Shown here: piece after piece, positions 1-7,495 of the stretch
Numbering within the stretch: the first letter of the stretch is position 1
Layout: every line of letters begins with the position of its first letter
Assembly (NCBI GenBank): GCA_965653565.1
Contig: CBFHAI010000066.1
Location: 1 to 26,813 of the forward strand
DNA length: 26,813 nt
DNA from: JALCLA01 sp965653565
GTDB lineage: Bacteria > Pseudomonadota > Gammaproteobacteria > Xanthomonadales > Xanthomonadaceae
Reading direction: 5' to 3'
Position numbers and translations under genes: made by a program
Notes under the pieces: model-generated
What the model saw: only the letters and a program-made list of their open reading frames with translations
The model's database searches: none
Told to the model about the DNA's origin: nothing

Positions 1-2
1 TC

Positions 3-401
3 GAAGTGTTGTTTCCCTCGCCCGCCGTGCTCGCGAACGCGGATCTCGACGGCCTCGGCATCACCGGCGCGCGCGTCGCGACCTTGCGCGGCATCGCGCA
101 GGCGCTCGAAGACGGTCGGGTCGATTTCAAACGTGAGCGCACGCTCGACGAATTCGTCGAACGCTGGACGGCGTTGCCGGGCATCGGCGCATGGACCGCG
201 CACTACATCGCGATGCGGGCGCTCTCGCATCCGGACGCGTTCCCCGCCGACGATCTGATCCTGCGCCGCGCCGCCGCCGCAAAAGGCGAAACCTTGAGCG
301 CAAAAGCCCTCGGTGCCCGCGCCGAAGCCTGGCGGCCGTGGCGCGCCTACACCGTGATCCATCTGTGGCGCAGCACCGCGGACGAGGAGCCCGTGACGTG
401 A
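3..401 (+). CDS. AlkA-type DNA-3-methyladenine glycosylase, C-terminal part (5' end outside window)
   Basis: This is the C-terminal ~132 residues of a helix-hairpin-helix (HhH-GPD) base-excision glycosylase, which removes alkylated bases such as 3-methyladenine from DNA in the cytoplasm. The hairpin appears as LPGIGAWTAHYIAMRAL. It is followed by FPADDLILRR, where AlkA enzymes carry the catalytic aspartate. The frame is open to the window edge, so the start lies upstream. The missing part could be a plain AlkA N-domain or an Ada-AlkA fusion (methyl-accepting regulator joined to the glycosylase), and the window cannot tell which. The stop overlaps the GTG start of the next gene by 4 nt, so the two alkylation-repair genes are translationally coupled. 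Confidence 0.88.
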   Translation, partial: EVLFPSPAVLANADLDGLGITGARVATLRGIAQALEDGRVDFKRERTLDEFVERWTALPGIGAWTAHYIAMRALSHPDAFPADDLILRRAAAAKGETLSAKALGARAEAWRPWRAYTVIHLWRSTADEEPVT

Positions 402-925
402 GCGACGAGACCTTGTATTTCGATGTGATGGATTCGCCGGTCGGCCCGCTGCGGCTGATCGCGGACGATCAAGGCCTGCGCCGCGTCGTGTTCCCGGTGG
501 AACGCCACCCGCAACCGCAGGATCATGCCGGCCGTCGCGATGCCGGCCGTCTCGCGTTCGCGCGGCGGCAACTCGAAGAATATTTCGACGGAACGCGGCG
601 CCGATTCGAGTTGCCGCTGCATCCGCTAGGCACCGAATTCCAACTGCGCGTCTGGAACGCGCTGTGTTCGATCGAATTCGGCGATACCTGCAGCTACGCG
701 GACATCGCGAACGCGCTCGGCCAGCCGACCGCCACGCGCGCCGTGGGCGCCGCGAACGGTCGCAATCCGATACCGATCATCGTGCCCTGCCATCGCGTCA
801 TCGGCCGCGACGGATCGCTGGTCGGATTCGGCGGCGGGCTGGCGATCAAGGCCCACTTGCTCGCGCTCGAACGGCGCGATCTGTTTTCCGAACCCGCCGC
901 CGCGACGATGGCGCGTCGCGCCTGA
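398..925 (+). CDS. ogt: Methylated-DNA--protein-cysteine methyltransferase (Ogt/MGMT type)
   Basis: This suicide repair enzyme transfers the alkyl group from O6-alkylguanine or O4-alkylthymine to its own cysteine. The 175-residue protein has the usual two-part layout. A variable N-domain (about 1-75) precedes the C-terminal DNA-binding/active-site domain, with GTEFQLRVWNAL at about 78, SYADIANALG at about 99, and the acceptor motif IIVPCHRVIG with Cys131. A longer frame opens upstream. I chose the GTG at 398 because the protein then begins MSDETLYFDVMDSPVG, as the family does, and because it forms a GTGA overlap with the glycosylase stop. Length is normal for Ogt. Pairing with an AlkA-type gene fits an adaptive response to methylating agents; a regulator would lie upstream of the window. 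Confidence 0.93.
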   Translation: MSDETLYFDVMDSPVGPLRLIADDQGLRRVVFPVERHPQPQDHAGRRDAGRLAFARRQLEEYFDGTRRRFELPLHPLGTEFQLRVWNALCSIEFGDTCSYADIANALGQPTATRAVGAANGRNPIPIIVPCHRVIGRDGSLVGFGGGLAIKAHLLALERRDLFSEPAAATMARRA

Positions 926-965
926 CGAATCGGGCGGATGAATCAGGGCTGTGCCGCGATGCGGA

Positions 966-1436
966 TCACCAGCCGTTTTGCGCGAGCACGCTTTCGAGAT
1001 GGTCCTGGTCGAAGCCGGCGATGCGCTGGCCGCCGAGAAAAATCAGCGGCGTGCCGCGGCCGCCCTGCCGGTCGAAATCGCGCTTGGCCTGCTTCGACGC
1101 GGTGATATCGATGCCGCGCCACGGCACGCCGCGCGCATCGAAAAAGCGCGCCGCTTTGGTGCAATAGCCGCAGGTGGGGCTCAGATACATCACGGCGCTG
1201 ATCGGTTTCTTCGCGACAGCAGCCGGCTCCGAAGCTTGCGCCTCATCGGGCGCAGCGGACGCCGCCGCCGGAGCCGGCGGCGCATAGTGATCGACGGCGA
1301 TGGCTTCGGCCGCGATTTTCTCGGGCTTGCGATCACTGTAGTGCACCGTGCCGTCGGCATCGGTCCAACGGAACACTTCAGCCCGCGCCGCGCCGATCGC
1401 CAGCAGCAGCGCCAACGCGATCAAGATTCTCGACAT
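966..1436 (-). CDS. Secreted glutaredoxin-like protein with N-terminal DUF4124-type region
   Basis: The 156-residue protein has a signal peptide (MSRILIALALLLAIGAARA). A short DUF4124-like stretch follows (VFRWTDADGTVHYSD, about 21-35), then an Ala/Pro-rich linker (about 50-78), then a glutaredoxin/thioredoxin fold. The redox motif is CGYC at 89-92, and the cis-proline loop is GGRGTPLIF with Pro130. It probably handles disulfides or mixed thiols in the periplasm; the substrate is unknown. An upstream in-frame ATG at 1517 exists, but the start at 1436 follows GGGGAG and begins directly with the signal peptide. It converges with the Ogt gene, with a 40-base gap that shows no obvious terminator. 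Confidence 0.83.
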   Translation of the reverse strand: MSRILIALALLLAIGAARAEVFRWTDADGTVHYSDRKPEKIAAEAIAVDHYAPPAPAAASAAPDEAQASEPAAVAKKPISAVMYLSPTCGYCTKAARFFDARGVPWRGIDITASKQAKRDFDRQGGRGTPLIFLGGQRIAGFDQDHLESVLAQNGW

Positions 1437-1590
1437 GCCGGCTCCCCAAAGCCTCGAAAGGATGATTTCTCGCCCGTCCGAGCGAAAACCAGTCGACCGC
1501 AGATCGCGCGTCGACAACCTCGAGTCTAATGCGGACAGCGCGGCGGCGATACGCGCGCCGCGCTTGATTCCGGCGAAATCTGCGTCGCAA

Positions 1591-2142
1591 TCAGGCGCGC
1601 GGACACTCCGACGCCAGCGACGCCTTCATCGCTTCGAATTTTTCCTTCGACACCGGCTGTCCCTGACCGCCGCCGCCACCGTCGTACAACACCACCCACT
1701 GGCCATCGACCTTGCGCCAGATCGAGATGAACTGGCCGATGACGTAACGGTCCTTGGCCTCGGGACGCGAATCTTCCGACCAGTACGGGCCGGTTGAGTG
1801 CGCGATGTTCGGATCGCCGCCGATCACCACCTGACGCGGATACCAATGCAGCGGCACGTCGCCGTCGATGATTCCGGCCCAGCCTTTCGTCACTTCGTCG
1901 CTGCCGCGCAGGATCTGGCCCGGACCGCCGAAAAACACCGCTTGCGGATGCAGGTGCGCGGTGAATGCCGCCGTGTCGTGCTCGTCGACGCTGCGCGCGA
2001 AGCTGCGTTCGCGATTCCAGACTTCGCATTCGGCCGCGCTCATTTTCGGCGTCGGCGGAGCGGCCGGCGCAGGCGGTGCATCGGTGGCGAGAACGCTGCC
2101 GCAGACCAGCGCGAGCGCGGTGAAGGTGACGAGAGATTTCAT
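1591..2142 (-). CDS. Secreted NTF2-like (DUF4440/SnoaL-type) protein
   Basis: The 183-residue protein has a signal peptide (MKSLVTFTALALVCGSVLA) and a Pro/Ala-rich linker. An NTF2-like cone fold probably follows, with the hallmarks WNRERSFARSVDEHD, HLHPQAVFFGG and a C-terminal IWRKVDGQWVVLYDGGG. Family members are small ligand-binding or enzymatic pockets of varied function, so no substrate can be given. The frame stays open far upstream, to 3231, but that extension is antisense to the membrane-protein gene. The start at 2142 has GGAG about 6 bases upstream and gives a proper signal peptide. The gene is divergent from the membrane protein across a 114-base gap. Confidence 0.78.
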   Translation of the reverse strand: MKSLVTFTALALVCGSVLATDAPPAPAAPPTPKMSAAECEVWNRERSFARSVDEHDTAAFTAHLHPQAVFFGGPGQILRGSDEVTKGWAGIIDGDVPLHWYPRQVVIGGDPNIAHSTGPYWSEDSRPEAKDRYVIGQFISIWRKVDGQWVVLYDGGGGGQGQPVSKEKFEAMKASLASECPRA

Positions 2143-2256
2143 GCAGGGCTCCGCGAAACTTGGAACGCTCATGCTGCGAGAACGGCGGCCGATCGCTGTG
2201 TGCCGGGAGTAATCTTCCGGCACGCAGGCGGCAAAATAGCAAATCGGACACACCAG

Positions 2257-3111
2257 ATGGATCGCATGAATCGAACGCGCGACCGCAAGCGCAGCGACAA
2301 GCCGGCCGCGATGGACGAGCCGACTGCTGCAGCACGACCCCGCAGTTGGGGCGATGCGGCGCTCGATGCCATTCCGAGCCTGTTGGCCGCCGTCGCCTGC
2401 GGCCTGGCGTGGCTCGATCCGCAGATGTTCGGCTTCGACCTGCTGCGCACGGCCGCGCCGTTGTTCTTCATCGAATTGCCGCTCGCCGTGGTATTCGCAT
2501 CGGCGGATGCGCGGCGCGTGCCCGGCGAATTCCTCGGCCGGCGCGCGAAACTGGCCTTCATCTTGTTGCCGACATCGCTGCTCGGGCTGCTGTGCTGGCG
2601 CTTGTTCGGAGCCACCGGGTTGATCGCGATCGCCTGGCTCGGTGCTACCGCACTCTGGCGCCTGCTGAGCGAAGACGAAGACAGCAAACCGCCGCCGAGC
2701 GGCCGCTGGCTCATCGTCCGGCACCGCAAGAATGGCGAGTCCTGGACCGTGCGCAAGCGTCCGGACAGAAAGGAACTCGGCGATGCCTGGGTCATCCCGC
2801 TCGCGCACGATCAATACCTGCCCGCCGCCACCATCGTCGCCTGGTTCGGCCTCGTCTTCATCCTGTTCACCGGCGCCGAAATCCCACCCGGCGGCGCCCT
2901 GCCCGCATACGCCGAAGCCGTCGGCTGGACCGGCACCCCGATCGGTTCCGTAGTCCCCGCGCATGAAGCGCTCGCCGCCGGACTCGCGCTGTTCGCACTG
3001 CGCACTCTTGGCTTCTTCGACGATGTGGGCGAAGGCAGGGAGCCGGTTGCAATCGAGCAAGACGAGGTATTGCAGGAAATCGTGGAGAAGGTGGAACGCA
3101 AGCGACGTTGA
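2257..3111 (+). CDS. Six-helix membrane protein of unknown function
   Basis: The 284-residue protein has six likely membrane helices at about 36-54, 62-83, 97-118, 120-137, 188-207 and 237-254. A soluble segment lies between helices 4 and 5 (about 138-187), and a charged tail (about 255-284) is predicted helical (VLQEIVEKVERKRR). The soluble part contains GRWLIVRHRKNGESW and may form a small beta domain. I do not recognise the family. The start is uncertain because ATGs at 2257, 2266 and 2311 are all in frame and none has a good ribosome-binding site. I took the first after the divergent neighbour. The gene stands alone, and a 185-base gap follows it. Confidence 0.72.
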   Translation: MDRMNRTRDRKRSDKPAAMDEPTAAARPRSWGDAALDAIPSLLAAVACGLAWLDPQMFGFDLLRTAAPLFFIELPLAVVFASADARRVPGEFLGRRAKLAFILLPTSLLGLLCWRLFGATGLIAIAWLGATALWRLLSEDEDSKPPPSGRWLIVRHRKNGESWTVRKRPDRKELGDAWVIPLAHDQYLPAATIVAWFGLVFILFTGAEIPPGGALPAYAEAVGWTGTPIGSVVPAHEALAAGLALFALRTLGFFDDVGEGREPVAIEQDEVLQEIVEKVERKRR

Positions 3112-3296
3112 ACCGGCCGGCCGGTTCGGTCGGCGCCGAAAGTTTGCAAGGCGGAACTGCAACCCGAGGATTGCGCAACTTCGACGGCTTTCTTCACTAC
3201 CCACGTGTGGGGGTAGGAATAATTGGATCACGCAGGGATACTTGGGTAGTTGCGCTCCCGAGCAGGGACGCGAATTCCAGCTGGAAGCCTTGAAGC

Positions 3297-3722
3297 GTGA
3301 GCCACTACGTCTACATCACCCGCAAGCCGGACCCGACCTCGGACGAGGGGTCCGAGATCACGCAGCGCGATTGGCGCGAGTTGGCGCTGACGCAAGCGGA
3401 CCTGCGTTCACCCACCCCCGAAGAACTTGCGGCATCTCATCCTGGCGCCGTGCAGCCATCGGATTTCGCCCTGGCGCTGGGCGATGCTGCGGTGACGTGG
3501 TTGTCCTGGCACGAGGGGCAGGTCGAAGTCGGAAACCCCGACCCTCGCATCATTGCGCGCCTTTCCGGTCTGGCGCAGCTGCTAGGTGCCCGCGTCGTCA
3601 GTGAAACCGGGGAAATCTTCGACACGAACGGCGCTCAAGCAGGATTCGAACCGTGGTCGGAGTTCTACCAGCCTCCCAGCAAGCCGTCGCTGTTCAAGCG
3701 GCTTTTTGGCGGTGGCGCCTGA
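3297..3722 (+). CDS. Small soluble hypothetical protein (orphan immunity-like family)
   Basis: The 141-residue protein begins at a GTG (MSHYVYITRKPDP). It has SEITQRDWRELA near the N-terminus, then WLSWHEGQVEVGNPD and ARLSGLAQLLGARVVSETGEIFD. From memory, this arrangement (YYVYITR start, WL-W--G-I--KNPD, L-A-V-GD-GE) recurs in many short orphan proteins, often in variable gene clusters and near polymorphic toxins. No function has been shown that I know of, and no toxin gene is visible nearby. There are no signal peptide or membrane segments. It opens the accessory stretch 3297-6079. Confidence 0.7.
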   Translation: MSHYVYITRKPDPTSDEGSEITQRDWRELALTQADLRSPTPEELAASHPGAVQPSDFALALGDAAVTWLSWHEGQVEVGNPDPRIIARLSGLAQLLGARVVSETGEIFDTNGAQAGFEPWSEFYQPPSKPSLFKRLFGGGA

Positions 3723-3807
3723 TTTGTCTTCAAACCTTGTCGCCGGGGCTATCCTTGGCGACACACAACGCTGTCACGCAGCGGCAGTTGCTCACGGTGC
3801 CGGCCTC

Positions 3808-4233
3808 ATGACTGGACATCACGCGATCTCGGAGCTGGTCGAGCAAGCTGCGCTCGAACTGGTTCATAAGCACGGCCTCGATGAGATCGAAGCGTCTCTT
3901 CGCAGCTGCGGCGTCGGCGACGACGACTGCGAAAAACTCGTCCTCTTCATCCCCAGCGCGTTTGCCGCCGAGCATTATTCGCAGCACGGCATCGAGTTCC
4001 CGCAAAGCTATTTGGTCGGCCCACCGGGCAATTACACGGAACGCGACTACAACAACGAACCCATCTACCGGTCGGCCCGCAGTCTGGCTCGCCAGTGGCA
4101 ATCGCAGGGTCGCGATTCGCTGATACTGCGCGTCCTCGACTGGAGTGCCGAGGCCAACGCCATCAAGGAAGCCACCGCCAAGGGACTCACGCCCATGCGC
4201 ATGAGCGCGGTCCATCACGGACTTCGCACATGA
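3808..4233 (+). CDS. Small soluble hypothetical protein
   Basis: The 141-residue protein has no signal peptide or membrane helix. Visible blocks are CEKLVLFIPSAFAAEHYSQHG (about 42-62), FPQSYLVGPPGNY, and a C-terminal RVLDWSAEANAIKEATAKG. The pattern A-KLVLFIP-AF-----GI-FP, with a late S-AE---I--A---G, resembles another family of short orphan proteins found in variable clusters; this is a recollection of pattern, not a database match. I chose the ATG at 3808 because upstream in-frame codons overlap the previous gene. It lies 85 bases after the preceding gene in the same direction, and no clear promoter is seen. Confidence 0.68.
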   Translation: MTGHHAISELVEQAALELVHKHGLDEIEASLRSCGVGDDDCEKLVLFIPSAFAAEHYSQHGIEFPQSYLVGPPGNYTERDYNNEPIYRSARSLARQWQSQGRDSLILRVLDWSAEANAIKEATAKGLTPMRMSAVHHGLRT

Positions 4234-4363
4234 TCTGTTTTTGATGTACGCGCTGCCGGCGGCACCGTTCCTCCACGATGCGTTCGCGCTCCGGCTACCT
4301 GATGTCACGAGCCAGACTTCACAAATGCAGCATGCAAACGGCAACTAAACAGGAATTGGAACC

Positions 4364-4843
4364 GTGATCGACCGAGCTGCCCGTTCCAAACTCGCCGAGG
4401 CTGCACGCGCGCTCGTGGCCGGCCGGATTTCGAATGATGCATTCGAATCGCGCGTTCCCGCCAGCCGCGACCGAGCGATTGCCGAGATTTACTCGCAGTG
4501 CCTTTGGCGCCTCTATGGCGATACTCATCGCCACCTGCTGCGCGGGCCGTACCGCCCAACCGGGGAGGCTCGCGCACTCGCATCGAGATGCGTGCTTTTT
4601 CTGAAGTCCGGCCGGCCTTACAAATGGCCAGCGTCTGCATCGCCATCGCGGCTCATCGCATTGCGATTGCATAGGCTACGGACCGGCCGATGGCGATTGC
4701 CCACACGGCGCACGCCACGCGGCGACCACACAGTTTGGCCTTTTCGTTCGCTCAGCGAGTATCAACAGGCCTTACGTGATCCGGCGTATCTGGCAGGCGG
4801 CAGGCTCCAATCCTGTCTCCATGTGGACCGCCAAACTTCGTAG
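4364..4843 (+). CDS. Hypothetical protein with conserved N-terminal and WPF motifs
   Basis: The 159-residue protein starts at a GTG (MIDRAARSKLAEAARALVAG). The N-terminal half, with RISNDAFESRVP, DRAIAEIYSQCLWRLY and LASRCVLFLKSGRPYKWP, matches a recurrent family of short proteins. Their middle part is often hydrophobic, and they end in a VWPF...Y..AL..P.YLAG block, here HTVWPFRSLSEYQQALRDPAYLAGG. The middle here (about 90-117) is Arg-rich and not hydrophobic, so it may have diverged or carry compensating frameshifts. No function is known to me. It sits in the run of small plus-strand genes and overlaps nothing. Confidence 0.62.
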   Translation: MIDRAARSKLAEAARALVAGRISNDAFESRVPASRDRAIAEIYSQCLWRLYGDTHRHLLRGPYRPTGEARALASRCVLFLKSGRPYKWPASASPSRLIALRLHRLRTGRWRLPTRRTPRGDHTVWPFRSLSEYQQALRDPAYLAGGRLQSCLHVDRQTS

Positions 4844-4965
4844 GCCTGAAAAGATCATCGAGTCGAGAGTATGTGCAGGGCGACCACCGGCAGCGGGTAT
4901 CCATCGTTCCGACTACTGCCCGGTAGCGATTCGCCGTGGCATCGAGGCTCGAAGGGGAGAGCCTC

Positions 4966-5367
4966 GTGATCATCGACATCACTTGCAAAACCGACCGCTT
5001 CAATCTGTCTGTGGTTGGAGCGGACTTCATCAACGATTGCTGCTTCGGCGAAGACTTCTCCCAGTGGCTTGTTGCGGAACTTTGCGCGGCCGGCGTCGAG
5101 GCGAACGTCGTGTGCATGGAAGACTTCGGCTGGGCCAACCACGTCGAGTACCACGGAGTGCCCTATCTGCTATGCGTGGCCGGCAACTCGGAGGAAGATC
5201 CGGCACGCCCCGACTACGGCGAGTGGCACGTCATGCTAGAGCGGCATCGCACCTTCGTGCAGAAGCTCCTCGGCAGGAACAAGGCCTCTACCACCGATCC
5301 CATCGTGCACACGGTCGTGCAGGTACTGCGGAACGCCGGGTTTGCCGATGTCGCGGTCGAGGCCTGA
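4966..5367 (+). CDS. Small soluble hypothetical protein (FIN-CCFGED family pattern)
   Basis: The 133-residue protein has no signal peptide. Conserved-looking blocks are DRFNLSVVGADFINDCCFGE near the N-terminus, CMEDFGWANHVEYHGVPYLL in the centre, and DYGEWHVMLERHR further on. This pattern is familiar from a widespread family of short orphan proteins without assigned function. Two GTG codons compete. I chose 4966 over 4936 because AGGGGAG lies 5 bases upstream of it and the shorter protein starts right at the conserved MIIDITCKTDRFN block. It is the fourth unrelated small soluble protein in the run that begins at 3297. Confidence 0.68.
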   Translation: MIIDITCKTDRFNLSVVGADFINDCCFGEDFSQWLVAELCAAGVEANVVCMEDFGWANHVEYHGVPYLLCVAGNSEEDPARPDYGEWHVMLERHRTFVQKLLGRNKASTTDPIVHTVVQVLRNAGFADVAVEA

Positions 5368-5431
5368 CAACGCTTCAAGCCTGCGTCTGTCGGCATCTGC
5401 GAGGTTCAACCTTCATCGTTCGGGGGGATGT

Positions 5432-6079
5432 ATGCGATGCTTCTTGTTTGCACTCGTTATCGGCAGCTCGATCATGGCCGCGGATTGCGCCCATGGTGGC
5501 GAAATCGTTGCGGTTGTCGGGCAGTTCGAGGCTATCCGGGAATTGCCGGATCCTTGTGCCCGCAATGACGAATCGGAAGAGCTGGATCGGTTGTGCATTG
5601 CACTGGACGCACTCTACGAAGCGGACTATTCCGTCCGCGAAGTCGTCTCGGGCGGTTTGCATAGTGGTGGTGTCATTACTTTCGCGCTGGCCGATCACTA
5701 TGGCTTCCCCGACTTCGCTCGGTACAACACGGCGCTATTGATCCTCGGGATGAATGAAGGCGCACCTTATCTGGAGAAATATCTCGGAGTTGCGGTTCAC
5801 CCGACCGTCGATGGCAGCTGGGCTGCGTGTGGATATCCAAAAACCGCGAGTGACGAGGAGGGCCCGCTCGAAGACATTCAATTCGCACCCGGAATCACAT
5901 TCGGGAGCGTGGGGCAGCTCAATGCGCGTGCGGTTGAGGAAGACTTTCCGAAACCGGTTTTTGCTGTCTCCGGCTCGATCGTTCATTGCGTCAAAGGATG
6001 GAGCCTCGATCGGCTGCTGGAGCACTTCGCCGGCATCCTGGAGGCTCGCGGGGAAGTGCTGGAACCGAGGATCGAGTGA
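5432..6079 (+). CDS. Secreted hypothetical protein
   Basis: The 215-residue protein has a signal peptide (MRCFLFALVIGSSIMAADCAHG). A lipobox is not convincing because Asp precedes the Cys, so it is probably soluble and periplasmic. The mature part has several cysteines, including DPCARND, RLCIALD, AACGYPK and VHCVKGW, which could form disulfides. Blocks include FALADHYGFPDFARYNTALL and APYLEKYLGVAVHPT. I do not recognise a domain. The ATG at 5432 follows CGGGGGGATGT, a plausible purine-rich ribosome site. GC is low for the window (58% at 5581-5640, 57% at 5701-5760 by hand count), consistent with acquired or fast-evolving DNA. It ends the accessory run. Confidence 0.72.
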   Translation: MRCFLFALVIGSSIMAADCAHGGEIVAVVGQFEAIRELPDPCARNDESEELDRLCIALDALYEADYSVREVVSGGLHSGGVITFALADHYGFPDFARYNTALLILGMNEGAPYLEKYLGVAVHPTVDGSWAACGYPKTASDEEGPLEDIQFAPGITFGSVGQLNARAVEEDFPKPVFAVSGSIVHCVKGWSLDRLLEHFAGILEARGEVLEPRIE

Positions 6080-6226
6080 TGACAAGCAATCAAAGTGTGT
6101 GCGGCGAGCGGCCGCGCGTCAGCCAGTGAAATCTGTCCAGGCAAGCTACCGCCATCGCTATCTCGTCGACCGGCGGGAACCGAGTCTCGCCAAGCCACAG
6201 GCAGAAGTTGAAGGCATGTCGCCGGC

Positions 6227-7009
6227 TTAGGACGGCGGTTGCCACCGCCAATGCCACGGCTCATACACAATGCCGTGCGGATTGTTGCGCGGGTAGCTGA
6301 GGCGGAAGCCGAATTCGCCGGCCCGTTGCATCAGCCACGCGAACGCGGCCGTGTTCTCGAAACTTTCCTCGGCCGGTGGTTCGTCGCGTGTGCCGATGTC
6401 GAGGGCGTCGCCGCTGTGGTGTTCGCTGTAGCCGGGGGCGGCGTTCACGGCGAGGATCTGGTCGAGCGTTTGTCCGCGGCGGAATTTGCGGCGGAAAATG
6501 CCGAGTTGGTAGTCGTGGCTGCGGTAACCGGAGATGGCATCGAGCGCCACCGAGTCGCGGCGAGCCGCGTCGCGCAGTCGCTGCCAGGCGCGTGCGGCGG
6601 CGTCGCTCAACCACAACACGCGTCGATAGCGATCGAAGCCGGCGAAGGCGAGCGATGTCGGTTCGGGTTCGAGCGCGAGACCGGTGCGAGTGCCGTAGTC
6701 GTCGCCGATGCCAAGGGCGCAGAGGCGCTCGAGCAAGCCATCGAGCGGCCGGTAAGCCGCCGGCGCGGCCGCGTTTCGCGCCAGTTCGAACAGATCGCCA
6801 TCCAAGGCATGCGGCAGCAAGTTGCGTTGCAGCGGTTCGAGCACATCGCCGCGCCGCACCGCCAGAAAACGTCCATCGAGCTTGCTGCGGATCAGCCAGT
6901 CGGCCTGCGACAGCAAGCGCGCCGTGCGGTTACCGCGCGCGCGCGCGAGTGCGGCGGGCCAGGCTTCCAGCGATTCGGAATTGAGCAGGCGGTTCGGGCG
7001 CGGGATCAT
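6227..7009 (-). CDS. VanY-like D-alanyl-D-alanine carboxypeptidase (peptidase M15B), no signal peptide seen
   Basis: The 260-residue protein carries the M15 zinc-peptidase signature in its C-terminal half. The substrate-binding SGYRSHDYQ is at 160-168. The SxHxxGxAxD zinc motif is SEHHSGDALDIG (His197, Asp204). The late EPWHWR has Glu250 as general base and His253 as zinc ligand. Such enzymes trim D-Ala-D-Ala peptides of the cell wall. The N-terminal ~100 residues are not part of the core domain, and no signal peptide or anchor is visible, which would suit a VanX-like cytoplasmic role or an unusual export route. It is the last gene of the minus-strand SPFH operon, 46 bases after the DUF4177-like gene; linkage to that operon is likely, not certain. 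Confidence 0.85.
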   Translation of the reverse strand: MIPRPNRLLNSESLEAWPAALARARGNRTARLLSQADWLIRSKLDGRFLAVRRGDVLEPLQRNLLPHALDGDLFELARNAAAPAAYRPLDGLLERLCALGIGDDYGTRTGLALEPEPTSLAFAGFDRYRRVLWLSDAAARAWQRLRDAARRDSVALDAISGYRSHDYQLGIFRRKFRRGQTLDQILAVNAAPGYSEHHSGDALDIGTRDEPPAEESFENTAAFAWLMQRAGEFGFRLSYPRNNPHGIVYEPWHWRWQPPS

Positions 7010-7055
7010 GCCTGCAGCTTAGCGAGGCGTGTCCGGCCGCGCGAGATGCAGCGCG

Positions 7056-7241
7056 CTATTTCGGCCGCTTCATGATCAGGTTGAGCTGCATGCCGGCCCA
7101 GTGCGCGTTCACCAGTTCCCAGCCCTGCATGCCTTCGCGATTGAGCGTTTCAGTGACCAATTGATCCCACTGCGAGCGGCGCAGCGCGCGCCAAGTGACC
7201 GAAACGTTGAGCACTTTGTATTCCCAGCGCGAGTGGTTCAC
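7056..7241 (-). CDS. DUF4177-like small protein
   Basis: The 61-residue protein reads MNHSRWEYKVLNVSV, then LVTETLNREGMQGWELVNAH. This is the DUF4177 layout: a WEYKVL start and an LN-EG--GWELV centre. The family is a small beta-alpha fold of unknown role, often found beside membrane or stress proteins. The GTG start at 7241 overlaps the stop of the upstream ribbon-helix-helix gene (GTGA), so the two are translationally coupled. Confidence 0.75.
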   Translation of the reverse strand: MNHSRWEYKVLNVSVTWRALRRSQWDQLVTETLNREGMQGWELVNAHWAGMQLNLIMKRPK

Positions 7242-7441
7242 GGGTTGCTGTCCTCGGTAGTCGATGTGATGGAATCATCGTTGGCGCCGCCCGCCGGCAG
7301 GCGTCCGGCCTTGCGCAGCGCGTCGCGCAGCACGTACTCGATCTGCGCATTGAGCGAGCGCAGTTCATCGTCCGACCAGCGCTGCATTGCCTGCAGCACC
7401 TGGGCGTTGATGCGCAACGGGTTGTCTTTTTTTTCGCTCAT
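7238..7441 (-). CDS. Arc/MetJ-type ribbon-helix-helix DNA-binding protein
   Basis: The 67-residue protein has a basic beta strand NPLRINAQVLQAM (about 7-19). Two helices follow, WSDDELRSLNAQIEYVLRDA (about 22-41), with the LNAQIEYVLRDALRKAG ending typical of Arc-family repressors that dimerise and bind DNA through the paired strands. A polar tail (about 50-67) follows. A longer reading begins at 7477; the ATG at 7441 places the strand at the N-terminus, as the family does. It lies 54 bases after the SPFH gene. It is a plausible autoregulator of the operon through the paired GATATC sites before that gene (inference). Confidence 0.8.
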   Translation of the reverse strand: MSEKKDNPLRINAQVLQAMQRWSDDELRSLNAQIEYVLRDALRKAGRLPAGGANDDSITSTTEDSNP

Positions 7442-7495
7442 GTCGGTGCGTGCGGTGCCGGGCGGGGGCGGCGCCAACCGCCCCGCCGCGACGGA

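Noticed and set aside
2143..3231. Upstream extension of the NTF2-like gene to a 546-residue protein
   Set aside because: The added part is antisense to the membrane-protein gene, has no domain, and would bury the signal peptide.
3724..3765. TTGTCT and TATCCT as a promoter for the 3808 gene
   Set aside because: The spacer is about 20 bases and the hexamers are poor; chance occurrence is likely.
5754..6230. 158-codon plus-strand frame overlapping the secreted protein gene
   Set aside because: It overlaps the 5432 gene in another frame, is Arg/Ser-rich and has no domain or ribosome site.
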